Shown here one piece after another: positions 9,630 to 19,021 of a DNA stretch of 64,000 nt. Position 1 is the first letter of the stretch; every line of letters starts with the position of its first letter. The stretch comes from CAUPWF01 sp036656615. GTDB lineage: Bacteria > Bacillota > Clostridia > Lachnospirales > Lachnospiraceae. Both the position numbers and the translations under genes were made by a program. The notes below the pieces were generated by a model. That model was not told the origin of the DNA, made no database searches, and worked only from the letters and a program-made list of their open reading frames with translations. Location of the stretch: positions 1 to 64,000 of the forward strand of contig JAVXHY010000003.1 of NCBI GenBank assembly GCA_036656615.1. Reading direction: 5' to 3'.

Positions 9630-10487
9630 ATGAAAAAAATAGCAATTGTAACGGACAGTAATAGTGGGATTACCCAAGATGAGGCAAAGCAAATCGGAAT
9701 TACCGTATTACCCATGCCCTTTTATATTGAAGGGGAATTATTTTTTGAAGACATTAATCTTTCACAGGAAGAATTTTATAGGAAATTAGCAGAGGATTCA
9801 GATATCTCTACTTCTCAACCCTCTCCTGGAGATGTATTGGAATTATGGGAAGTATTATTAAAGGAGTATGATGAAATCGTTCATATTCCCATGTCCAGTG
9901 GATTAAGCAGTTCTTGTGAAACAGCGATGCTGCTTTCTAAAGAATTTGAAGGAAAAGTTCAGGTGGTCAATAATAGGCGAATTTCAGTCACACAAAGACA
10001 AGCTGTAATGGATGCAATGAAATTGCAGGAAAATGGTAGAACGGCAGAAGAAATTAAGAAAATCTTAGAAGCGGAACAATTGGAAACGAGTATATATATC
10101 ACCGTAGATACTTTGAAATATTTAAAAAAGGGTGGAAGAATTACACCGGCCGCTGCTGCTATTGGAACGGTATTAAATCTCAAACCGGTTCTACAAATAC
10201 AGGGAGAACGTTTAGATGCATTTGCAAAGGTACGGGGATGGAAGCAAGCCAAAAAAGTAATGTTAGAAGCAATGGAACGGGATTTGAATCAACGCTTTGA
10301 TGGGAAGCCGATGTGTTTACAGATGGCATATACAGGGTCAAGAGATAATTCAAACACATGGTTATCTGAAATACAGGCAAAGTTTCCACAATATGACATA
10401 CAGGCAGATCCTCTTTCCTTGAGTGTCGCCTGTCATATTGGATCTGGAGCATTAGCCATTGCTTGTTCTAAGAAAGTAGAAATTTAG
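9630..10487 (+). CDS. DegV family fatty-acid-binding protein
   Basis: 285 residues. The opening IAIVTDSNSGI, the TSQPSPGD stretch (about 67-74) and the KKGGRITPAAAAIGTVLNLKP region are DegV hallmarks. Family members bind a fatty acid and can act as FakB subunits that present it to a FakA kinase for phospholipid synthesis. No fakA is near, so the partner is unknown. It converges on the minus-strand TmcAL gene 27 bases away; I see no clear terminator between them. Confidence 0.88.
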   Translation: MKKIAIVTDSNSGITQDEAKQIGITVLPMPFYIEGELFFEDINLSQEEFYRKLAEDSDISTSQPSPGDVLELWEVLLKEYDEIVHIPMSSGLSSSCETAMLLSKEFEGKVQVVNNRRISVTQRQAVMDAMKLQENGRTAEEIKKILEAEQLETSIYITVDTLKYLKKGGRITPAAAAIGTVLNLKPVLQIQGERLDAFAKVRGWKQAKKVMLEAMERDLNQRFDGKPMCLQMAYTGSRDNSNTWLSEIQAKFPQYDIQADPLSLSVACHIGSGALAIACSKKVEI

Positions 10488-10514
10488 TATTTCTTTTCAT
10501 CATATGAAGCAAAG

Positions 10515-11804
10515 TTAAACACGGATAATAGACTGCTCGCATTCATGTATGAACGTGGTATTGAATTTATCAACAATAACGGATTCATACAGATTCGAAC
10601 AGTAAATATCTTGTAACAGCATGGAATTTCCCATACATGGCAAGTCGTTGACATTAGAAAGCTTGGTTAAGATTGGAATAGAGGATTTGCTTTTCATTAA
10701 AGATAAAATTCTTTTTGCATCTTTTCGAAAGCCTAGCATATGGGCATAAAAATGATAACCACATTTACTATAATTCTCTAAGTCTGTCTTTTTGATTTCG
10801 AGAAGAATGTGAAGTAAAGTTCTACTGATTCGTGTATAAGTGGTATCCCTTGTTTTTAATAATTCACAGAATTGTTCGAAATTAAAGTAATGATTTAACT
10901 GGTTCATAATACGGTTGGCTAGTTCTACAGAAACATCTAAATATCGGCATAAAGAGTCTGAAGTTTCAGACATTAATTTGTATTTTAATAACAAAGAATA
11001 ATCATTGCTGTATATAGGATAACTAATTTGATGATAATCTTCCATTATAGATAAACAACAGGAAGGTATTTGATCTCTAAGATCGGATAAAACATTTGAA
11101 AATTTGGAGTACTCAAAGGAATTGGATGGTTCAAAGTGCAGGGAATTCCCTGAAAACTCCAGTAATCTTCGAATTGCGGAAGCAGAGCTGAATTCAGGCT
11201 GCAACTGGGTATCATGATAATGGGAATCAATTCGCTTGATGGTAAAGGGCTCTATCTTACTGTTTAATCGTTGTAGTGCTTTTAGATATTCTATACCTAA
11301 AATATTGTTAGAGGAATCTAATACCCTTGAGTGTGCTGGTTGTTCAAAATCCAAATAATTTTCTAATGCATTTTTTCGTGCCGCAGGGAAGTTCATCCCC
11401 ATTTTGAGATTCTGTCGCAAAACTAGTTGGTATTCATCAGGTTCTTCTAATAGGATTTGAGCAATATTTTGTAAGGGCTGCAATTCTCCACATTCGCTTC
11501 CAAAGCAGATGGAGTCAATACACCCCAATTGCTCAAAGAAAGAAATCGCACCCATTGCAAAAAATTCAGCACTTCCAGTTGCATAGCATACCGGTAATTC
11601 AAATACTACGGATGCGCCTGCCCGCAAAGCCATTTCAGCCCGCAAATACTTTGGCATAATGGCAGGTGTTCCTCTTTGTACAAAGTCCCCACTCATTACA
11701 ACCACAATTGCATCTGCAGATGTTATTTTCTTGGCTTGCTCAATATGGTATAAATGTCCGTTGTGAAACGGATTATATTCGGTAATCAATCCTACTGTTT
11801 TCAT
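10515..11804 (-). CDS. tmcAL: tRNA(Met) cytidine acetate ligase
   Basis: 429 residues. Uses acetate and ATP to make N4-acetylcytidine at the wobble position of elongator tRNA-Met. The nucleotidyltransferase motif EYNPFHNGHLYH (about 9-20) is clear, followed by VMSGDFVQRGTPA and ELPVCYATGSAEFFA, which are diagnostic of the YlbM/DUF795 family. AAGGAGG on the minus strand (about 11811-11817) lies before the ATG. It is divergent from mgtE. Its acetate dependence fits the nearby pta-ackA genes, but that link is only suggestive. Confidence 0.9.
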   Translation of the reverse strand: MKTVGLITEYNPFHNGHLYHIEQAKKITSADAIVVVMSGDFVQRGTPAIMPKYLRAEMALRAGASVVFELPVCYATGSAEFFAMGAISFFEQLGCIDSICFGSECGELQPLQNIAQILLEEPDEYQLVLRQNLKMGMNFPAARKNALENYLDFEQPAHSRVLDSSNNILGIEYLKALQRLNSKIEPFTIKRIDSHYHDTQLQPEFSSASAIRRLLEFSGNSLHFEPSNSFEYSKFSNVLSDLRDQIPSCCLSIMEDYHQISYPIYSNDYSLLLKYKLMSETSDSLCRYLDVSVELANRIMNQLNHYFNFEQFCELLKTRDTTYTRISRTLLHILLEIKKTDLENYSKCGYHFYAHMLGFRKDAKRILSLMKSKSSIPILTKLSNVNDLPCMGNSMLLQDIYCSNLYESVIVDKFNTTFIHECEQSIIRV

Positions 11805-11926
11805 TGCAGCCTCCTTTGTGTGATGGCAAAACTGTATTTATTATACTATAGAATAAGTATTCTGCATAGATGATAGAAATTTTTATCAAACAAAAAATAA
11901 AATAAATCAGTGAAGGGAGGACCCCA

Positions 11927-13258
11927 ATGTCAGAAGAACGAATCATAGAATTATTGGAACTTCATAATTATAAATTATTAAAAAAAGAATTAGAAACAAT
12001 TCACCCCATTGATTTAGCAGAGATATTGGAAAACCTAGAATATAAAAAGCTGATTACCGTTTATCGATTATTAGGTAAAGAAGATGCAACAGATACTTTT
12101 ACTTACATGAATAGTGATATGCAGGAATTGTTGATTAATGGTTTATCTGATATAGAAGTAAAAGAAGTGATGGATGAAATGGCACTGGATGATACCGTAG
12201 ATGTATTGGAAGAGATGCCTGCCGACATTGTAGATCGAGTTCTAGAAGTAACAGATGAAGAAACTAGAAATCAGATTAATATCTTCTTGAATTATCCAGA
12301 AGACAGTGCTGGAAGTATTATGACAGTGGAATATATTGCACTTTCGAAAGAGATGACAGTTGCAGAAGCCATCCGTAAAATTAGATGTGTTGGAATCGAC
12401 AAAGAAACAATTTATACATGTTATGTAACAGATCGAAGAAAATTAATTGGCTGCGTGGACGTTAAGGATATGCTGACTTCTAGTGATGGGAAAGAAATAG
12501 GAGAAATCATGGATGAGAACATGATTTATGCTCATACATCGGATGATCAGGAAGATGTAGCAAAATCCATTAAAAAATATGGATTGTTAGCCATTCCTAT
12601 TGTGGATCACGAACAATGCATGGTGGGTATTGTCACAGTTGATGATGCTATGCTAGTACTGCAAGGAGAAACAACAGAGGATATTAGTATGATGGCTGCT
12701 GTAAGTCCAAGTGAATTATCTTATTTTGGAACCGGTGTTTTTCGACATGCACGTAATCGTAGTATGTGGTTATTAATATTAATGCTTTCATCTACAATTA
12801 CAGGAATGATCTTAACTTATTATGAGTCGGCATTAGCAGCAATGCCAATTTTGGTTTCTTTTATTCCGATGTTAATGGGAACAAGTGGAAATGCAGGATC
12901 TCAAAGCGCTACATTGATTATCCGTGGCTTAGCCGTAGATGAAATTTGTTTTAGGGATCTTTTTAAGGTTATTACGAAAGAATTTTGGATTTCTATTATT
13001 GTAGGCAGCTTTTTAGCAATTGCAAATGGAATTCGTGTTTATGTGATGTATCAGGATTTATATTTAGCGATTGCCATAGGAATTACCCTTTTGGGTACCA
13101 TTATGCTGGCTAAAATCATTGGAAGTACCTTGCCTCTTATTGCCCAAAAATGTCATATGGACCCAGCGCTTATGGCAGCACCTCTTATTACGACTTTAGT
13201 GGATGCAGGGAGTATACTTGTTTATTTTGCGGTAGTAACCAGGGTATTTGCCATATAA
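11927..13258 (+). CDS. mgtE: MgtE magnesium transporter, copy 1
   Basis: 443 residues. An N-terminal superhelical domain (1-130), paired CBS domains (about 135-255) and five membrane helices (about 280-443). The pore-lining MLMGTSGNAGSQSATL and the conserved aspartate in APLITTLVDAGS are present, so it should be a working Mg2+ channel gated by cytosolic Mg2+ at the CBS domains. The ribosome site GGGAGG precedes the ATG. A close paralog follows 36 bases downstream. No M-box riboswitch is visible in the roughly 120-base leader. Confidence 0.93.
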   Translation: MSEERIIELLELHNYKLLKKELETIHPIDLAEILENLEYKKLITVYRLLGKEDATDTFTYMNSDMQELLINGLSDIEVKEVMDEMALDDTVDVLEEMPADIVDRVLEVTDEETRNQINIFLNYPEDSAGSIMTVEYIALSKEMTVAEAIRKIRCVGIDKETIYTCYVTDRRKLIGCVDVKDMLTSSDGKEIGEIMDENMIYAHTSDDQEDVAKSIKKYGLLAIPIVDHEQCMVGIVTVDDAMLVLQGETTEDISMMAAVSPSELSYFGTGVFRHARNRSMWLLILMLSSTITGMILTYYESALAAMPILVSFIPMLMGTSGNAGSQSATLIIRGLAVDEICFRDLFKVITKEFWISIIVGSFLAIANGIRVYVMYQDLYLAIAIGITLLGTIMLAKIIGSTLPLIAQKCHMDPALMAAPLITTLVDAGSILVYFAVVTRVFAI

Positions 13259-13294
13259 TTATATGGTATAGAGAAGCCGGAAAGGAGGAGTGCT

Positions 13295-14629
13295 ATGACA
13301 GAACAGGAACTTATAACTTTATTAGATAAGAGAAATTATAAAGAAATAAAACAGAAACTGGAACAGTTATATCCGGTTGACATTGCAGAACTTTTAAGTG
13401 AACTAAATGAGAGACAATTGATTTTTTCATTTCGTTTATTAGGAAAAGTCGATGCAGCAGAAACCTTTACCTATATGAATAGTGATATGCGGGAAATATT
13501 AATTGAGGCTATGACAGATTCAGAATTAAAAGAAGTCATGGAAGATATGTATCTAGATGATACGGTTGATATATTGGAAGAAATGCCTGCAAATGTTGTA
13601 GATCGTCTTTTAGAAGCTACTCATGAGAATACAAGAAAAAGAATTAATGAATTTTTAAAATATCCAGAAGACAGTGCAGGCAGTATTATGACAGTGGAAT
13701 ATGTGGGACTTCGACAGACAATGACCGTTGCGGAGTCTATTTTGAAAATTCGTCAGGTTGGAATTAATAAGGAAACTATTTATACCTGTTATGTAACCGA
13801 CAAGAAAAAGCTGATTGGATGTGTGACCATGAAGGATTTGCTGACCAGCAGTGACAGCCGTACAATCGAAGAAATAATGGACACTAATATTCTGTATGTG
13901 AATACACAAGAAGATCAGGAAAATGTAGCAAAATTAACAAGAAAATATGGGCTTATGGCAATTCCGGTAGTGGATCATGAAATGTGTATGGTTGGCATTG
14001 TAACCGTAGATGATGCAATGCTGGTGCTGCAAGAAGAAACAACAGAGGATATCACAATTATGGCGGCAGTAAAACCAAGTGAACGTTCGTATTTTGGAAC
14101 TTCTGTATGGACACATGCAAAAAACAGAAGCTTATGGTTACTAGTTCTTATGTTTTCTGCAACCATAACAGGTGTTATCATTACAAAATATGAAACAGCA
14201 TTAACGGTCTTTCCAACTTTGATTGCATTTATTCCGATGTTAATGGATACGGGTGGAAATTGTGGTTCACAAAGCTCTACTTTAATTATTCGTGGCATTG
14301 CTTTGGATGAAATCAAATTTAAAGATATTTTTAAAGTTGTGTTTAAGGAATTTCGTGTGGCTTTAATTGTTGGAGTTTTTTTAGCAATTGTAAATGGAAT
14401 ACGTATTTATATCATGAATGGACAAGATGTTTTATTGGCTGCAGCCATAGGAATGACATTAATCACAACTATTATGATGGCAAAGCTTGTGGGGTGTTCA
14501 CTGCCATTATGCGCGAAGAAAATCGGACTTGATCCTGCAATTATGGCAGCGCCTTTAATTACAACTTTAGTAGATACGGGCTCCATTATTATTTATTTTT
14601 CTATTGTTACAAGAATGCTGCACATATAA
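13295..14629 (+). CDS. mgtE: MgtE magnesium transporter, copy 2
   Basis: 444 residues, the same domain order as the upstream copy and long shared stretches such as KYPEDSAGSIMTVEYVGLRQ against its counterpart, so the pair arose by tandem duplication. The pore region reads MLMDTGGNCGSQSSTL and the TM5 aspartate is kept (TTLVDTGS). Differences cluster in the membrane part, so ion preference or gating may differ; that is inference. AAAGGAGG lies before the ATG, and the pair is probably one operon. Confidence 0.92.
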   Translation: MTEQELITLLDKRNYKEIKQKLEQLYPVDIAELLSELNERQLIFSFRLLGKVDAAETFTYMNSDMREILIEAMTDSELKEVMEDMYLDDTVDILEEMPANVVDRLLEATHENTRKRINEFLKYPEDSAGSIMTVEYVGLRQTMTVAESILKIRQVGINKETIYTCYVTDKKKLIGCVTMKDLLTSSDSRTIEEIMDTNILYVNTQEDQENVAKLTRKYGLMAIPVVDHEMCMVGIVTVDDAMLVLQEETTEDITIMAAVKPSERSYFGTSVWTHAKNRSLWLLVLMFSATITGVIITKYETALTVFPTLIAFIPMLMDTGGNCGSQSSTLIIRGIALDEIKFKDIFKVVFKEFRVALIVGVFLAIVNGIRIYIMNGQDVLLAAAIGMTLITTIMMAKLVGCSLPLCAKKIGLDPAIMAAPLITTLVDTGSIIIYFSIVTRMLHI

Positions 14630-14676
14630 TTATGGCTGAACTGTTGTGGGATATTTTAAAATACCCATAATAATCC

Positions 14677-14705
14677 TTGTATACAATATGTCTTTGAGTT
14701 ATAAT
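14677..14705 (+). promoter_or_regulatory. promoter of pta-ackA with an operator-like core
   Basis: TTGTAT at 14677-14682, a 17-base spacer and TATAAT at 14700-14705. The -35 box is part of TTGTATACAAT (14677-14687), identical to the centre of the 36-bp palindrome upstream of the citrate-synthase-like gene. Confidence 0.7.
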
Positions 14706-14743
14706 GAATGTATATGAGAAAAAATGAAAGGAGTCTATAAATC

Positions 14744-15742
14744 ATGGGATTTATTGATGAGATTAAAACAAGAGCAAAAGCAAACAAGAGAACTATCGTA
14801 TTGCCGGAGACAGAAGACAAGAGAACATATGAAGCTGCTGCCGCTATTTTGAAGGAAGGTACTGCAAATTTAATTCTTGTAGGCAGTAAATCTGAAATTG
14901 ATAAAAACAGTAAAGGATTTGATATTTCAGGAGCAGTAATTGTGGATCCAGCTACTAGTGAGAAGACAGCTCAATATATTGAATTGTTAGTAGAGCTTAG
15001 AAAAGCAAAAGGAATGACAGAAGAACAGGCAAAAGAATTATTATCTAAAAATTATTTGTATTATGGAGTTATGATGGTAAAATCAGGGGATGCAGATGGT
15101 ATGGTGTCAGGTGCCTGTCATTCTACAGCAGATACATTACGTCCTTGTTTACAGATATTAAAGACAAAACCAGGTACAAAGTTAGTTTCCTCTTTCTTTG
15201 TTATGGTAGTACCAGATTGTGAAATGGGAGAAAATGGTACTTTTGTATTTTCGGATTGTGGATTAGAACAAAATCCAGATTCAGAGAAATTAGCTGCGAT
15301 CGCATTGTCCTCAGCAGAATCATTTCAATTGTTGGTGAAAAAAGAACCAAAGGTGGCATTACTTTCCCACTCATCCAAAGGAAGCGCAAAGCATGCAGAT
15401 GTAGATAAAGTGACCGAGGCAGTTAAAATTGCCAAAGAGCTTAATCATAACCTAATGCTGGATGGTGAACTACAATTAGATGCAGCAATTGTTCCAGAAA
15501 TAGGAGAAGCAAAAGCACCAGGAAGTAAGGTGGCTGGACATGCTAACGTCCTAGTCTTCCCAGATTTGGATGCTGGAAACATTGGATATAAATTAGTACA
15601 ACGATTAGCAAAAGCAGAAGCTTATGGTCCGATTACTCAAGGGATTGCAAAGCCAGTCAATGATTTGTCCAGAGGCTGCAGTGCAGCTGATATTGAAGGC
15701 GTAGTAGCAATAACGGCAGTTCAGGCACAAGCACAAATATAA
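14744..15742 (+). CDS. pta: phosphate acetyltransferase
   Basis: Interconverts acetyl-CoA and acetyl phosphate in acetate formation. 332 residues, the short form without the N-terminal regulatory domain. TIVLPETEDKRTYEAA, DGMVSGACHSTADTLRP and the C-terminal QGIAKPVNDLSRGC are characteristic. AAAGGAG lies 10-16 bases before the ATG. ackA follows after 18 bases, so the pair forms an operon yielding ATP by substrate-level phosphorylation. Confidence 0.96.
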   Translation: MGFIDEIKTRAKANKRTIVLPETEDKRTYEAAAAILKEGTANLILVGSKSEIDKNSKGFDISGAVIVDPATSEKTAQYIELLVELRKAKGMTEEQAKELLSKNYLYYGVMMVKSGDADGMVSGACHSTADTLRPCLQILKTKPGTKLVSSFFVMVVPDCEMGENGTFVFSDCGLEQNPDSEKLAAIALSSAESFQLLVKKEPKVALLSHSSKGSAKHADVDKVTEAVKIAKELNHNLMLDGELQLDAAIVPEIGEAKAPGSKVAGHANVLVFPDLDAGNIGYKLVQRLAKAEAYGPITQGIAKPVNDLSRGCSAADIEGVVAITAVQAQAQI

Positions 15743-15760
15743 AAACGGAGGATATGAAAA

Positions 15761-16951
15761 ATGAATATTTTAGTTATTAACTGTGGAAGTTCTTCTTTGA
15801 AATTCCAATTAATTAATTCAGATGCAGAGGCAGTATTAGCCAAGGGGTTATGTGAGAGAATAGGTATTGATGGTCAGCTCACTTATCAGGCAGAAGGCGG
15901 AGAAAAGATTAAAAGTGAAAAGAATATGCCAACACATACTCAGGCAATTCAATTTGTAATTGATGCATTGATTGATCCATCAACAGGTGTTGTGAAAAGC
16001 TTGGATGAAATAGGAGCCGTTGGGCATCGAGTAGTACATGGTGGAGAAAAATTTGCAAGTTCTATTGTTATCACAGATGAAGTTTTAAAGGCAATAGAAG
16101 AATGTAATGACTTAGCACCATTACATAACCCTGCAAATATCATTGGAATTAACGCTTGTAAAGAGTTGATGCCAGGAACACCTATGGTTGCTGTATTTGA
16201 TACTGCATTCCATCAAACGATGCCAGAAAAGGCATATATGTATGGTCTTCCATATGAATATTATGAAAAATACAAAGTAAGAAGATATGGTTTCCACGGA
16301 ACCAGCCATAGTTTTGTATCAAAACGTGTCGCAGAGATTTTAAATAAGCCATATAATGCAACCAAAACGATTGTATGTCATTTGGGAAATGGTTCCAGTA
16401 TTTGTGCAGTAGAAAATGGAAAATCTGTTGATACTTCTATGGGTCTTACTCCATTAGAAGGATTAGTAATGGGTACTCGTTCTGGTGATATGGATCCTGC
16501 AATTATGGAATTTATTGCAAAGAAAGAAAATTTAGATATTCAGGGAATGATGAATGTATTAAATAAAAAGTCGGGTGTATTTGGTATTTCTGATTATTTA
16601 TCCAGTGACTTTAGAGATTTGGGAACAGCAAGTGAAGAAGGCAATAAAAAGGCAGCCTTGGCACTTCAAGTTTTTGCTTACAAAGTTGCAAAATACATAG
16701 GAAGCTATGCAGCAGCTATGAATGGAGTAGATAATATAGTATTTACAGCAGGTATTGGCGAAAATGATATACAAATGCGTGAGGATATCTGTGAATACTT
16801 AAAATATCTAGGAATTACCATTGATAAAGCAATCAATAAGACACGAGGTGAAGAAATTATAATTTCTACTCCTGATTCAAAGGTGACTGTCTTAGTTGTT
16901 CCAACGAATGAAGAGCTTGCAATTGCAAGAGAAACAGTGGCATTGGTTTAA
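15761..16951 (+). CDS. ackA: acetate kinase
   Basis: Transfers phosphate from acetyl phosphate to ADP, giving acetate and ATP. 396 residues. INCGSSSLKFQL at the N-terminus, HRVVHGGEKF, the RYGFHGTSH motif and HLGNGSSICAV all match the ASKHA acetate kinase family. GGAGGAT lies upstream of the ATG. It is the second gene of the pta operon. No clear terminator is visible before the separate DUF177 promoter. Confidence 0.97.
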   Translation: MNILVINCGSSSLKFQLINSDAEAVLAKGLCERIGIDGQLTYQAEGGEKIKSEKNMPTHTQAIQFVIDALIDPSTGVVKSLDEIGAVGHRVVHGGEKFASSIVITDEVLKAIEECNDLAPLHNPANIIGINACKELMPGTPMVAVFDTAFHQTMPEKAYMYGLPYEYYEKYKVRRYGFHGTSHSFVSKRVAEILNKPYNATKTIVCHLGNGSSICAVENGKSVDTSMGLTPLEGLVMGTRSGDMDPAIMEFIAKKENLDIQGMMNVLNKKSGVFGISDYLSSDFRDLGTASEEGNKKAALALQVFAYKVAKYIGSYAAAMNGVDNIVFTAGIGENDIQMREDICEYLKYLGITIDKAINKTRGEEIIISTPDSKVTVLVVPTNEELAIARETVALV

Positions 16952-17026
16952 TCTATACAATAGCAAATAATTCAGCATGAAGGGTAACAAGAAATAGCAA
17001 TGGGTATAAATTGTAAAAGAAAAATA

Positions 17027-17054
17027 TTGACAAATTTCTTTTACATGGTATAAT
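17027..17054 (+). promoter_or_regulatory. promoter of DUF177-rpmF
   Basis: TTGACA at 17027-17032, a 16-base spacer and TATAAT at 17049-17054. Both boxes are perfect, as expected for a ribosomal protein transcript. Confidence 0.8.
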
Positions 17055-17082
17055 AATTTAGGTATGAGTAGGAGAAATAACA

Positions 17083-17604
17083 ATGTTAATTAACCTATCA
17101 GACATTTTATCCACAAATGATAAAACAAAAACAGTACAAGCAGCATTAGATATGAATGAATTTCAATCTATGCTTGGCACATTTTCAATTCAAAAGAAAC
17201 AACCGGTGTTCTTGAGTATTACTCATAGGAAAGATCGGGAGCTTCTCATAAAAGGGAAAACAGCCTTAACCATTGCGATTCCATGTGATCGTTGCTTAAA
17301 AGATGTCTTAACCGATTTCAAAATTGAATTTGATAAAGACATCAGTTTGTGTGAGTCAGAAGATGAGATAGAAAAAGAAGAAAAAAATTATATTGACGGA
17401 TATAATCTAGACGTAGACAAATTACTCTATAATGAGATTTTGATAGGGTGGCCGATGAAAATTCTATGTAGTGAAGACTGTAAAGGTGTTTGCAACGTAT
17501 GTGGTCAAAACCTAAATGAGGGAACTTGTAGCTGTGAAGATACAAGTCTTGACCCTAGAATGTCAGTGATCCGCGATGTGTTTAAGAATTTTAAGGAGGT
17601 GTAA
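17083..17604 (+). CDS. DUF177 (YceD-like) protein
   Basis: 173 residues, cytosolic. CDRCLKDV and a C-terminal CxxxC...CxxCGQ cluster (CSEDCKGVCNVCGQNLNEG) are the YceD/DUF177 signature. Bacterial and plant homologs sit next to L32 and are linked to 23S rRNA processing. Here rpmF starts 3 bases after the stop, inside the same strong transcript. The exact molecular role is not established from sequence. Confidence 0.9.
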   Translation: MLINLSDILSTNDKTKTVQAALDMNEFQSMLGTFSIQKKQPVFLSITHRKDRELLIKGKTALTIAIPCDRCLKDVLTDFKIEFDKDISLCESEDEIEKEEKNYIDGYNLDVDKLLYNEILIGWPMKILCSEDCKGVCNVCGQNLNEGTCSCEDTSLDPRMSVIRDVFKNFKEV

Positions 17605-17607
17605 CCT

Positions 17608-17787
17608 ATGTCAATTTGTCCAAAGAATAAATCTTCCAAAGGAAGACGTGATAAAAGAAGAGCAAACTGGAAAATGAGCGTTCCAAACTTAGTGAAATGT
17701 AGCAAATGTGGAGAATTAATGATGTCACACAGAGTATGCAAAGCTTGTGGTTCTTATAACAAAAAAGAAATCATTGCTCAAGACTAA
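17608..17787 (+). CDS. rpmF: 50S ribosomal protein L32, zinc-binding form
   Basis: 59 residues. KNKSSKGRRDKRRANWKM at the N-terminus is the L32 rRNA-binding segment, and CSKCG...CKACG forms a four-cysteine zinc ribbon (the C+ form). The Shine-Dalgarno AAGGAGGT at 17593-17600 lies in the end of DUF177. A terminator follows 11 bases after the stop. Confidence 0.96.
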   Translation: MSICPKNKSSKGRRDKRRANWKMSVPNLVKCSKCGELMMSHRVCKACGSYNKKEIIAQD

Positions 17788-17798
17788 TACTGAAGAAT

Positions 17799-17832
17799 AG
17801 GGCTTCCTGGGTAACTAGGAGGCTCTTTTTTT
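17799..17832 (+). terminator. terminator of DUF177-rpmF
   Basis: AGGGCTTCCT pairs with AGGAGGCTCT (one G-U-type mismatch region), followed by TTTTTTT at 17826-17832. Confidence 0.85.
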
Positions 17833-17881
17833 GTAAAATATGATGAAAAGCAACAATGCTTGAATACAGAGGAGTTATGTC

Positions 17882-19021
17882 ATGTATTTTATTTTGAATA
17901 AAAAGAAAATAAAGGATTTTTACAAGAAAAATACAGCAAAAACATGGTTGCTTTTGCTGTTTATTGTTGTTGTTATATTTGTTTTTCATGATGCAGTATT
18001 ATATAAAAAACCAATAGGAAAAGTGACAAATATTTCAGTTAAACACTCCAGAACAGATACAAATTTCAATAATGAGGGTAGGAAAGACCAAGAACCAATC
18101 TATGAACAGGTTTTAACCATTAAGGTTTTAAATGGTACTTATAAAGGCAAGAAGGTTATTGTAAAAGAGGAGTATGGATATTCATTAATAGATAGTGAAA
18201 AGTATAAAAAAGGAGATTGCGTGTTTCTGAATATAACTGGAAATAAACATGATTTTTCCGCTTCTATTCAAGGGGTGAAGAGGGATCAATATGTGATGTT
18301 ACTTGTTGTAGTTTTAGCGTATTTCATCATATTTTTAATGGGTAAAAGGGGTGTGCTGATTTTTCTTTCGTTGGTTATTAATGTAGGTGTATTTATATAT
18401 GGACTAAATCTCTATCAAAAAGGTAATGATTTGCGAAGTATATGTAATGTGTTAATTTTCTTTTTTACAGTGATCACTTTATTCTTAGTCAATGGCGTGA
18501 ATCAGAGGTCGTTTATAGCAATTATATCAACCTTTATAACTATTTTTTTTACAATACTAATCTTTCAGATGGTGTTAAAATATGGTGGAAATATAGATTA
18601 TGCTGCGCTGGATTATATCACAGGAAATCAAGATTTGGAACTGATTTTTATTGCCAGTATTTCTATTGCCGGATTGGGAGCTATTATGGATGTTTCGGTT
18701 ACTATATCTACCGCTTTGAATGAATTGATTGTTAAAAAACCTGAAATGAAAGGAAGAGAACTGATTTATTCTGGTAAAGAATTGGGCTATGATATTATGG
18801 GAACTATGACAAATGTTTTGCTTTTTACTTATGTATGTGGCTTATTTCCTTTAATCATTATAAAAATGAAAAATAGTATTTCTCTTTTGACGATTATCAA
18901 ACGACAGATTCCTTTTGAAATTAGTCGATTTTTAATTGGTGGGATTGGAATTTTACTTGCAATTCCTGTTACAATTGGAGTTTCATTAATTTGGATAACT
19001 ATAAGGAGACAGAAGCGATGA
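17882..19021 (+). CDS. YibE/F family membrane protein, first of a pair
   Basis: 379 residues. One membrane anchor (about 20-38), an extracytoplasmic beta-rich domain to about residue 138, then seven or so membrane helices. The STALNELIVKKPEMKGRELI region and the following GYDIMGTMTNVLLF segment are typical of YibE/F. It ends in an ATGA overlap with a second, shorter YibE/F gene. Family members are proposed transporters, but no substrate is known. The pair lies between rpmF and plsX, genes that are often neighbours. Confidence 0.85.
   Translation: MYFILNKKKIKDFYKKNTAKTWLLLLFIVVVIFVFHDAVLYKKPIGKVTNISVKHSRTDTNFNNEGRKDQEPIYEQVLTIKVLNGTYKGKKVIVKEEYGYSLIDSEKYKKGDCVFLNITGNKHDFSASIQGVKRDQYVMLLVVVLAYFIIFLMGKRGVLIFLSLVINVGVFIYGLNLYQKGNDLRSICNVLIFFFTVITLFLVNGVNQRSFIAIISTFITIFFTILIFQMVLKYGGNIDYAALDYITGNQDLELIFIASISIAGLGAIMDVSVTISTALNELIVKKPEMKGRELIYSGKELGYDIMGTMTNVLLFTYVCGLFPLIIIKMKNSISLLTIIKRQIPFEISRFLIGGIGILLAIPVTIGVSLIWITIRRQKR

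Noticed and set aside
11850..11863. AGAATAAGTATTCT palindrome between tmcAL and mgtE
   Set aside because: Short and AT-rich, with no nearby regulator or matching family motif; chance is likely.
11805..11926. Search for an M-box Mg2+ riboswitch upstream of mgtE
   Set aside because: The gap is too short and lacks the M-box hairpins and terminator.
14647..14667. TGGGATATTTTAAAATACCCA, an imperfect inverted repeat after mgtE copy 2
   Set aside because: No T run follows and the stem is bulged and AT-rich, so I cannot call it a terminator or operator.
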